In this document: piece by piece, positions 33,379-40,625 of the stretch
How positions within the stretch are numbered: the stretch's first letter is position 1
How the letters are laid out: every line of letters begins with the position of its first letter
Origin: Rossellomorea aquimaris
GTDB taxonomy: Bacteria; Bacillota; Bacilli; Bacillales; Bacillaceae_B
DNA length: 40,625 nt
Assembly: GCF_001877785.1 (NCBI RefSeq)
Contig: NZ_MINN01000075.1
Span: 1 to 40,625 of the forward strand
Direction of reading: 5' to 3'
Program-made: the position numbers and the translations under genes
Notes under the pieces: model-generated
The model's database searches: none
The model's input: only the letters and a program-made list of their open reading frames with translations
Told to the model about the DNA's origin: nothing

Positions 33379-33630
33379 GAAAGATTAATTGGTGAATTTG
33401 AAAGATTATTGGCCAATTTTCAAAGATTAACGGTGAAAATTCGAAAATTCCTGTCCCGAATTCGAAAGATTAACTGACTTAACCTTAGATTACCGACCCC
33501 AACCGGTGGATTTACAACTCAAATTCAAAGATAACCCTCCCTATCCCTGAGATTTATCTCCCCAAACTCGAAGATTAACAGCCAAAACTCAAAGTTCACT
33601 GAACCAAACGATAAGATTCCTACAAAACTC
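33379..33630. repeat. Degenerate 21-bp tandem repeat array, about 12 units
   Basis: Units with a core like GAAAGATTA begin at 33379, 33400, 33421, 33443, 33464, 33484, 33505, 33526, 33547, 33569, 33590 and 33610, i.e. every 20-22 bases. The first five are clear (for example GAAAGATTAATTGG, CAAAGATTAACGG); later ones are worn but keep register. The array makes up half of the 532-bp gap between cysK and pabB. On the - strand part of it reads as a 7-residue periodic peptide, a consequence of the 21-bp period, with no ribosome site. No spacers or conserved unit ends indicate CRISPR. Confidence 0.75.
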
Positions 33631-33651
33631 CCCCTTTCCATACTTTCAACA

Positions 33652-33680
33652 GTGAAACCTCCCCAAACTTCATGTATCAT
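33652..33680 (+). promoter_or_regulatory. Candidate promoter of the pab-fol operon
   Basis: GTGAAA (33652-33657) and TATCAT (33675-33680) are 17 bp apart, with moderate matches to SigA hexamers, 33 bp before the pabB start and after the 21-bp array. Confidence 0.4.
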
Positions 33681-33713
33681 GAAAGAAGATAAAACAGTAG
33701 GAGTGTGAAGCAC

Positions 33714-35123
33714 GTGCAGCACTTATATTTTCATAAAACCCGAACTACAAAAGAACAATTCTTCTCAGCATATGAACAACTGAGCCGGGACCAATCGCAT
33801 CATGTATTGCTGGAAAGCGGCCGGGGAGGAAGATATAGTGTTGCCGGACTTCAACCGAAAGCAATCGCGGAAAGCTCAGGGGGCGGCCTTACCATACAGG
33901 ATGCTGAAAACACGGAAATCAGACATGGTGATCCATTGGTGGAACTGGAAAAATGGCTGGATCCCCTTAAAACCGGGAGGAATCCCGATCTTCCTGATTT
34001 CCAGGGAGGGGTCATCGGGTTTCTGAGCTATGACTATGCGAGGAGAATCGAGAAACTGCCGGAACTGAGTCAAGATGATCTCGGGATTCCGGAAGTGTAT
34101 TTCTTTTATCTAGATCAGTGGGCGGTATTTGACCACGAAGAAGAGGTAATGTGGACGATGATCCTCACGCAGGCGGAGAAGTCAGATGCCGAAGCACTGC
34201 TGCAAACGTGGACGGACGTGTGGAAAGGGAAGCTTGCAAATAGTGACATCCAAGTCGATACGCAGCTGGATAAGGAGACCGCCGGCCGCGGAGTATCAAT
34301 GGATGAAGGGCAATTTTCAAATGCGGTAAAAAAAATCCAGGATTATATTTCACAGGGTGATGTTTTTCAGGTCAATCTATCGGTAAGGCAATCCGAGAAA
34401 CTCAGTGTTGAGCCATTCGAGGTTTATAAAAAACTTCGTGAATTGAACCCTTCTCCATATATGAGCTACATCCAGACGCCTGACTTCCAGATCGTGTCGG
34501 GTTCGCCGGAGCTTTTGGTCAAGAAAAAGGGTGCGGAAGTGAGCACAAGGCCGATTGCCGGTACGCGTTCACGCGGGAAAAATGCCGAGGAAGATGCAGC
34601 GCTCGCACAGGAACTCATCGGCAATGAAAAGGAACGGGCCGAACACGTCATGCTCGTCGATCTTGAGCGGAATGATTTGGGGAGGGTCTGCGCCTACGGG
34701 ACTGTCGAAGTCAATGAGTTCATGGTCATCGAGAAGTATTCGCATGTCATGCACATCGTTTCGAACGTAAGAGGGACATTGGATGAACAGAAAACCAATG
34801 CCGATGTCATCCGTTCTGTTTTTCCGGGAGGCACGATCACCGGGGCACCAAAAGTAAGGACGATGGAAATCATTGAAGAATTGGAGCCGGTCAGAAGGGG
34901 CATTTATACAGGGTCGATCGGCTGGATCGGCGTGAACGGCGATATGGAATTGAATATCGTCATCCGGACAATGCTGGTGAAGGACCAGCATGCATACATC
35001 CAGGCGGGTGCGGGCGTTGTCATCGACTCGAACGCTAAATATGAATACAAGGAATCGCTGAAGAAAGCCAGGGCGCTCTGGGTGGCCAAAGCCATGGCGG
35101 AAGGAAACGGGGGACAACCATGA
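33714..35123 (+). CDS. pabB: Aminodeoxychorismate synthase component I
   Basis: Converts chorismate and ammonia from PabA to 4-amino-4-deoxychorismate, the first step to p-aminobenzoate. The 469-residue protein has an N-terminal anthranilate-synthase-I-like domain and the C-terminal chorismate-binding domain (from about 205) with [42 protein letters not shown] and GAGVV. GTG 33714 is 10 bases after TAGGAG; the GTG at 33705 is too close. It is more like B. subtilis PabB than TrpE, although both families share these motifs; the neighbouring pabA, pabC and fol genes decide the call. It overlaps pabA by ATGA. Confidence 0.95.
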   Translation: MQHLYFHKTRTTKEQFFSAYEQLSRDQSHHVLLESGRGGRYSVAGLQPKAIAESSGGGLTIQDAENTEIRHGDPLVELEKWLDPLKTGRNPDLPDFQGGVIGFLSYDYARRIEKLPELSQDDLGIPEVYFFYLDQWAVFDHEEEVMWTMILTQAEKSDAEALLQTWTDVWKGKLANSDIQVDTQLDKETAGRGVSMDEGQFSNAVKKIQDYISQGDVFQVNLSVRQSEKLSVEPFEVYKKLRELNPSPYMSYIQTPDFQIVSGSPELLVKKKGAEVSTRPIAGTRSRGKNAEEDAALAQELIGNEKERAEHVMLVDLERNDLGRVCAYGTVEVNEFMVIEKYSHVMHIVSNVRGTLDEQKTNADVIRSVFPGGTITGAPKVRTMEIIEELEPVRRGIYTGSIGWIGVNGDMELNIVIRTMLVKDQHAYIQAGAGVVIDSNAKYEYKESLKKARALWVAKAMAEGNGGQP

Positions 35124-35707
35124 TACTCATGATCGATAATTATGACTCATTCACATATAATCTTGTTCAGTTTTTAGGAGAGCTTGGTGAAGAACTGGCC
35201 GTCAGACGGAATGACGAAATCACCATCTCTGAAATAGAAGCGATGTCACCCGATTACCTGATGATTTCTCCGGGGCCCTGCAGTCCGGACGAAGCAGGGA
35301 TCAGCCTTGAGGCGATTTCTCATTTTGCAGGAAAAATACCGATCTTCGGTGTGTGCCTCGGCCACCAGTCGATTGCCCAGGTCTTTGGGGGGGATGTCAT
35401 CCGCGCCGAACGTCTGATGCACGGTAAAGTGTCGGACATGCATCATGACGGAAAGACCATCTTCAAAGGACTCAAGAACCCATTTGAAGCAACACGCTAT
35501 CATTCCCTGATTGTAAAGCGTGAAACCCTGCCGGATTGTTTTGATATCACAGCTGAGACCTCTAAGGGAGAAATCATGGCCATCCGCCATAAAGAGCTCC
35601 CGGTCGAAGGGGTGCAATTCCATCCAGAGTCGATCATGACCCAATATGGAAAGCAGCTTCTGAAGAACTTCCTGGAAACCTATAAGAAAGCCGAGCTGCC
35701 GGTTTAA
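35120..35707 (+). CDS. pabA: Glutamine amidotransferase subunit PabA/TrpG (amphibolic)
   Basis: Supplies ammonia from glutamine to PabB and, in B. subtilis, also to TrpE for anthranilate. The 195-residue class I amidotransferase has the nucleophile C79 in GVCLGHQ, the triad partners H168 and E170 in FHPES, and the start [10 protein letters not shown]. It starts in the pabB stop (ATGA). In B. subtilis the TRAP protein represses this gene by binding (G/U)AG triplets at its ribosome site; the corresponding bases here (35090-35120) show no such triplet series, so that control seems absent. pabC follows with a one-base overlap (TAATG). Confidence 0.96.
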   Translation: MILMIDNYDSFTYNLVQFLGELGEELAVRRNDEITISEIEAMSPDYLMISPGPCSPDEAGISLEAISHFAGKIPIFGVCLGHQSIAQVFGGDVIRAERLMHGKVSDMHHDGKTIFKGLKNPFEATRYHSLIVKRETLPDCFDITAETSKGEIMAIRHKELPVEGVQFHPESIMTQYGKQLLKNFLETYKKAELPV

Positions 35708-36594
35708 TGTATATCTATTCTAGCGGCAAGATCGTTCATCAGTCAGAAGCGGCCATCTCCCCATTTGATCACGGTTATCTATACGGGCTTGGTGTCTTTG
35801 AAACCTTCCGGACGTATGGCGGCCATCCCTTTTTATTTGGGAACCACTTAGCGAGGTTGAAGAATGGGCTCGATGCATTAAACATCAAGGCAGATTTAGG
35901 GGAAGCTGAAATGAAGCAGGTAGTGACCTCCCTTTTAAGAAAAAATGGACTGGAAGATGCTTACTGCCGGCTGAATGTCTCGGGAGGTCCGGGTGAAATC
36001 GGATTGCAGACAGCTCCCTACGTTGATCCCACGGTCATCCTTTTTCAAAAAGAATTACCGCCATCCGTGCCATTGCGTGAAAAGGAGGGCATCATTCTCA
36101 AGCTGAGGCGGAGCACCCCTGAGATAAAGGAAAGATTGAAGTCCCATCATTATCTAAATAACCTTGCTGCTAAAAGGGAAATCGGTCCCGCCCCGGATAA
36201 AGAAGGGATCTTTCTTACGGGTGACGGCTATCTATGCGAAGGCATCACATCGAATATCTTCTGGTTGAAAGAAGGAGAACTTTTTACGCCGGCTGTTGAA
36301 ACCGGACTTTTAAACGGGATCACCAGACAGTTCATTCTTGCCCTGGCGGAGAAATTGAAACTTCCTGTCCGTGAAGGATTTTACCAAGAAAGCGATCTGG
36401 AAGGGGCAAGCGAAGTATTCTTAACGAATTCCGTGCAGGAAATCGTACCCGTCAGGAAAATTGGGGATCAAACATATAGAGGCCGTGACGGCCGCTATGT
36501 GAGATTGCTGCATGAACATTATCAGGAATACGTACCTTACTTGAACTCCATAGAAGACATGAAAGAAGGGAACACCCATGACAAAAACGATTAA
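35707..36594 (+). CDS. pabC: Aminodeoxychorismate lyase
   Basis: A fold-type IV PLP enzyme that eliminates pyruvate from aminodeoxychorismate to give p-aminobenzoate. The 295 residues include the N-terminal SPFDHGYLYGLGVFET motif, the PLP lysine at about K145 in RLKSHHYLNN, the cofactor-phosphate region GYLCEGITSNIFW and LLNGITRQ. Branched-chain and D-amino-acid transaminases share this fold, but the operon makes lyase the sound call. Its end overlaps folP by 17 bases. Confidence 0.94.
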   Translation: MYIYSSGKIVHQSEAAISPFDHGYLYGLGVFETFRTYGGHPFLFGNHLARLKNGLDALNIKADLGEAEMKQVVTSLLRKNGLEDAYCRLNVSGGPGEIGLQTAPYVDPTVILFQKELPPSVPLREKEGIILKLRRSTPEIKERLKSHHYLNNLAAKREIGPAPDKEGIFLTGDGYLCEGITSNIFWLKEGELFTPAVETGLLNGITRQFILALAEKLKLPVREGFYQESDLEGASEVFLTNSVQEIVPVRKIGDQTYRGRDGRYVRLLHEHYQEYVPYLNSIEDMKEGNTHDKND

Positions 36595-37411
36595 ATGCGG
36601 AAACTATGAATTGGACTATTCCAGCAAAACCCTCATCATGGGGATCCTGAATGTGACGCCGGATTCATTTTCTGACGGAGGATCATATGACTCCGTGCAG
36701 AAAGCGGCGGCGCGTGCGAAGGAAATGGTGGAAGAAGGAGCGGACATCATTGACGTCGGCGGCGAATCGACTCGTCCGGGGCATACCCCTGTCACGGCAG
36801 AGGAAGAGATTTCAAGGGTGGTCCCGATCATAAAAGCGCTTGTCAAAGAAGTCGATGTCCCGATTTCGATCGATACGTATAAAGCGGAGACTGCCAGAGC
36901 GGCTGTCGAGGCAGGCGCCCATATCATCAATGACGTCTGGGGAGCCAAGAAAGACCCGCTCATGGCAGAAGTGGCATCTGAAAAAGGGGTGCCGATCATC
37001 CTGATGCACAACCGCGTGGATAAAGAGTATGACGTCTTCATGAGGGATGCGGTGCAAGATCTTCAGGAAAGCATCTCCCTTGTAAAAAAAGCAGGGGTGA
37101 AGGATGACCGGATCATCCTCGACCCGGGAATCGGCTTTGCCAAATCATTCGAACAGAACCTTGAAATGATGAGGAACGTCGACATTCTCGTATCCCTCGG
37201 ATATCCGGTTCTTTACGCCACCTCGCGAAAACGGGTCATCGGCCACGTGCTCGACCTGCCGGTGGAAGAAAGAATGGAAGGGACGGGTGCGACGGTATGC
37301 TGGGGCATTCAGAAGGGCTGCCAGCTCGTACGCGTCCATGATGTGAAGGAAATGTCAAGGATGGCGAAGATGACGGATGCTTTAATGGGAAAGGGGCAGT
37401 ACGATGGATAA
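36578..37411 (+). CDS. folP: Dihydropteroate synthase (sul)
   Basis: Joins p-aminobenzoate to hydroxymethyl-dihydropterin diphosphate; the sulfonamide target. The 277-residue TIM-barrel protein has both signatures, MGILNVTPDSFSDGG near 22-36 and DVGGESTRPG near 60-69, as well as DPGIGFAK and the C-terminal RVHDVKE. ATG 36578 lies inside the end of pabC, after AAGAAGGG. folB starts within its last codons (8-bp overlap). Confidence 0.98.
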   Translation: MTKTIKCGNYELDYSSKTLIMGILNVTPDSFSDGGSYDSVQKAAARAKEMVEEGADIIDVGGESTRPGHTPVTAEEEISRVVPIIKALVKEVDVPISIDTYKAETARAAVEAGAHIINDVWGAKKDPLMAEVASEKGVPIILMHNRVDKEYDVFMRDAVQDLQESISLVKKAGVKDDRIILDPGIGFAKSFEQNLEMMRNVDILVSLGYPVLYATSRKRVIGHVLDLPVEERMEGTGATVCWGIQKGCQLVRVHDVKEMSRMAKMTDALMGKGQYDG

Positions 37412-37769
37412 GATCATGTTGAACGAAATGGAATTCTACGGCTATCACGGGGTTTTTTCCGAAGAAAACAAGCTTGGTCAGCGGTTCCGGGTGAGCGTGG
37501 AGCTGCATCTCGATTTGAAAAAATCTGGCCAAACTGACAATCTTGAAGACTCAGTCAACTATGCGGATGTGTATTCCATAGCCAAATCTGTGGTGGAAGG
37601 GGAACCTCTTAATCTGGTGGAAGCGGTGGCCGAAAGGATTTCCTCGGAATTATTAAAATCATTCTCTGCTGTTGAAAGCTGCACGATAACACTGATCAAG
37701 CCCGACCCGCCGATTCCCGGTCATTACCGGTCGGTGGCGGTGGAGATTACGAGGAGTCGATCACAATGA
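37404..37769 (+). CDS. folB: Dihydroneopterin aldolase
   Basis: Cleaves 7,8-dihydroneopterin to 6-hydroxymethyl-dihydropterin and glycolaldehyde. The 121-residue tunnelling-fold protein shows EFYGYHGVFSEE (with the catalytic-region glutamate), LGQRFRVSVEL, SVNYADVY, NLVEAVAERI and a C-terminal KPDPPIPGHYRSVAVEI containing the conserved lysine. It overlaps both neighbours (8 bp with folP, ATGA with folK), so translation is coupled through this stretch. Confidence 0.97.
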   Translation: MDKIMLNEMEFYGYHGVFSEENKLGQRFRVSVELHLDLKKSGQTDNLEDSVNYADVYSIAKSVVEGEPLNLVEAVAERISSELLKSFSAVESCTITLIKPDPPIPGHYRSVAVEITRSRSQ

Positions 37770-38293
37770 AGAGCATGGCATACCTTTCCCTCGGATCGAA
37801 TATGGGGGAGCGGGAGGTTTATCTGGAAAAAGCCATTAATATCCTGGATAGTCATGGTAAGATAGAGGTAAGAAGGAAATCGTCCATCTATGAAACGGAT
37901 CCAGTAGGTTTTACCGATCAAGGCGAATTTTTGAATATGGTGATTGAAGTCCGTACGGATTTAAGTCCGGAAATATTGCTGCAGCAGTGCCTGCAGGTGG
38001 AACATGACATTGGGAGAAAAAGGGAGTTCAAGTGGGGACCGAGGATCATAGACATGGATATACTGCTCTATGATCACGAAACGATTGACGCAGAGGATCT
38101 CCTCGTCCCTCATCCAAGGATGCAGGAAAGAGCGTTTGTTCTCATACCGCTATTAGAGCTTGAACCGTCTATCACGCATCCTGCTGACGGCACCCCGTTC
38201 AATCGCTTTCTGGACGAAATACCTGACAAAGAAGGAGTTCGGTTATGGAAACAGATAAATGGGGAAGACGCGTTCGTGCATTCAGAAAGCTGA
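37766..38293 (+). CDS. folK: Hydroxymethyl-dihydropterin pyrophosphokinase (HPPK)
   Basis: Transfers pyrophosphate from ATP to 6-hydroxymethyl-dihydropterin, giving the substrate of FolP. The 175-residue protein contains LSLGSNMGER, the YETDPVGF loop, the signature KWGPRIIDMDILLYD (two metal-binding aspartates) and PHPRMQERAFVLIPL. It begins in the folB stop. Its last 49 bases overlap the start of the small regulator gene yazB. Confidence 0.98.
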   Translation: MKSMAYLSLGSNMGEREVYLEKAINILDSHGKIEVRRKSSIYETDPVGFTDQGEFLNMVIEVRTDLSPEILLQQCLQVEHDIGRKREFKWGPRIIDMDILLYDHETIDAEDLLVPHPRMQERAFVLIPLLELEPSITHPADGTPFNRFLDEIPDKEGVRLWKQINGEDAFVHSES

Positions 38294-38469
38294 AAGGATT
38301 CACTCAGGAAGGGCTGGCAAAGGAACTGAGCATCTCCGTATCCGTTCTCGGTGAAGTGGAGAGAGGGAGCCGCATTCCTAAAGAAGACTTCCTGGTGAAG
38401 GTGGCAGATGTGCTCGGTATTACGATCGAGGACCTGGACCCTCAGGGTGATTTGGAACATAGTGAATAA
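38245..38469 (+). CDS. yazB: Small XRE-family helix-turn-helix protein YazB
   Basis: A 74-residue protein that is almost entirely one Cro/CI-type helix-turn-helix domain: GRRVRAFRKLKGFTQEGLAK, then SISVSVLGEVERGSRIPKED and VLGITIEDLD. It has no visible sensor domain. ATG 38245 follows GAAGGAG by 9 bases and lies 49 bases inside folK, so expression follows the folate operon. B. subtilis has an equivalent at the end of the same operon; its targets are not known. Confidence 0.9.
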   Translation: METDKWGRRVRAFRKLKGFTQEGLAKELSISVSVLGEVERGSRIPKEDFLVKVADVLGITIEDLDPQGDLEHSE

Positions 38470-38509
38470 ACCGTCACGTGATAAATCAATCGAAATCTGT
38501 TATTCTGAT

Positions 38510-38560
38510 AAAGGCTGGATTCCAATCATGATACCCATCATGAACGGAGCGGCCTTTTTT
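38510..38560 (+). terminator. Probable terminator of the pab-fol operon
   Basis: AAAGGC near 38510 and GGCCTTT near 38551 can close a compound hairpin, with CATGAT-ACCC-ATCATG inside, followed by T6. The stem is interrupted, so its strength is uncertain. Confidence 0.6.
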
Positions 38561-38728
38561 AGATAGATTTTTTATTGCAGTATCCTTCGCCCCGCGTGAA
38601 ACACACGGGACAGTTTTCTCGAAGAACTGGAACTTTAGGGGTGTTACAATCCCGGATATTGTGTAAAATAGTATGGTATATATTCGTATCAGTCTAGTAA
38701 AGCAGGAAAGCAGATAGAATAGGAGTGA

Positions 38729-40222
<1,494 letters not shown>

Positions 40223-40240
40223 TCGATACTATATAGAAGA

Positions 40241-40270
40241 AAGCAGCGGCTGCCGGCCGCTGCTTTTTTA
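40241..40270 (+). terminator. Terminator of lysS
   Basis: AAGCAGCGGC (40241-40250) and GCCGCTGCTT (40256-40265) pair perfectly over a 5-nt loop, followed by T6 to T7. Confidence 0.93.
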
Positions 40271-40323
40271 TTTGGGTTGATTTTACAAGCAGAAAGAAAG
40301 TATATGGCTTGAGACCTATTTTG

Positions 40324-40382
40324 AAAAAGAATTAAAAAAGATGAAAAAAAGTATTGCGCCCTAGTTTATATGGTGGTATATT
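40324..40382 (+). promoter_or_regulatory. Upstream rRNA promoter (P1) with A-rich UP-like region
   Basis: TTGCGC (40354-40359) and TATATT (40377-40382) are 17 bp apart; TGG before the -10 makes it extended. The 30 bases before the -35 are A-rich in the manner of an UP element. Confidence 0.65.
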
Positions 40383-40438
40383 ATTATCTGTTGCCGCAAA
40401 ACACGGCAGATACACAAAAAACTTTTTAAAAAAAGTTA

Positions 40439-40467
40439 TTGACACTTCGGTGTTGATACTGTAATAT
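40439..40467 (+). promoter_or_regulatory. Downstream rRNA promoter (P2)
   Basis: TTGACA (40439-40444) and TAATAT (40462-40467) are 17 bp apart, preceded by A/T-rich DNA. The start should fall near 40472-40475, at the GGG. Tandem promoters are normal for Bacillus rRNA operons. Confidence 0.85.
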
Positions 40468-40501
40468 TTAAAGGGTCGCTTCAAACGAAGCAAGCAACAA
40501 A

Positions 40502-40580
40502 TTGAACCTTGAAAACTGAACAAAACAAGACAATTACGTCAACGTTAATTCTAGATTTACCGCAACGATTGAATCGTTGC
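40502..40580 (+). other. rRNA leader with antitermination-like and processing elements
   Basis: GAACCTTGAAAACTGAACAA (from 40504) is the typical Bacillus rRNA leader segment with a boxA-like core. A hairpin GCAACGAT/ATCGTTGC (40562-40580) lies 20 bases before 16S and probably belongs to the processing stem of the precursor. Confidence 0.65.
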
Positions 40581-40599
40581 AAAAAGAGCTATTCAAACT

Positions 40600-40625
40600 T
40601 TTATCGGAGAGTTTGATCCTGGCTC
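40600..40625 (+). rRNA. 16S ribosomal RNA, 5' end only
   Basis: TTTATCGGAGAGTTTGATCC is the universal Bacillus 16S 5' terminus, including the standard forward primer site. Only 26 bases are in the window. Confidence 0.97.

Noticed and set aside
33379..33630. CRISPR array
   Set aside because: The 21-bp units are contiguous and degenerate, without uniform repeats separated by unique spacers, and no cas genes are present.
33525..33722. 65-codon heptad-periodic frame on the minus strand
   Set aside because: Periodicity follows from the 21-bp DNA repeat; no ribosome site, and it runs into the pabB start region.

Overview
The window is a stretch of a Bacillaceae chromosome next to an rRNA operon and close to the replication origin. 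Protein similarity and gene order follow the Bacillus subtilis sspF-to-lysS segment almost gene for gene: sspF, ispE, purR, ridA, spoVG, glmU, prs, ctc, pth, fin, mfd, spoVT, yabM, yabN, rqcP, yabP, yabQ, divIC, yabR, tRNA-Met/Glu, spoIIE, yabS, yabT, tilS, hprT, ftsH, coaX, hslO, yacD, cysK, pabB, pabA, pabC, folP, folB, folK, yazB, lysS, then the 16S rRNA start. Many spore genes and moderate G+C point to an endospore former of the Bacillus/Rossellomorea type; the genus is a guess. Every protein gene lies on the + strand; only two tRNA genes are on the - strand.

Layout. 1-4150: a spore protein gene, isoprenoid kinase, the purR-ridA operon and spoVG. 4151-8890: glmU-prs, the stress gene ctc, pth and fin. 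8950-19160: mfd, spoVT, then a run from yabM to yabR covering spore development, nucleotide clean-up, ribosome rescue and division. 19200-20500: an extra DinB-like gene, two antisense tRNAs and the Spo0A-type spoIIE promoter. 20499-28918: spoIIE, yabS, yabT, tilS, hprT, ftsH. 29270-33180: coaX, hslO, yacD, cysK. 33700-38470: a tightly overlapping p-aminobenzoate/folate operon. 38735-40222: lysS. 40300-40625: tandem rRNA promoters, leader and the first bases of 16S rRNA.

Many regulatory sites can be read directly: a SigB promoter before ctc, a SigH promoter with an A/T box before spoVG, SigG-type promoters before fin, spoVT and sspF, a SigA promoter with 21-bp spacing and a 0A box before spoIIE, two opposed PurBox-like sites around the purR -10, and numerous intrinsic terminators.

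The least ordinary material is intergenic. (1) Two families of palindromic elements of about 125-135 bp, called A and B here, fill most long gaps. Paired arms change together between copies, A contains crossing complementarity suggestive of a pseudoknot, and B sits inside A at the same point in two places. (2) About twelve degenerate 21-bp units lie between cysK and pabB. (3) tilS carries a sharply A+T-rich internal patch. (4) dusB, expected between yazB and lysS, is absent, and a DinB-like gene absent from the B. subtilis locus is present.
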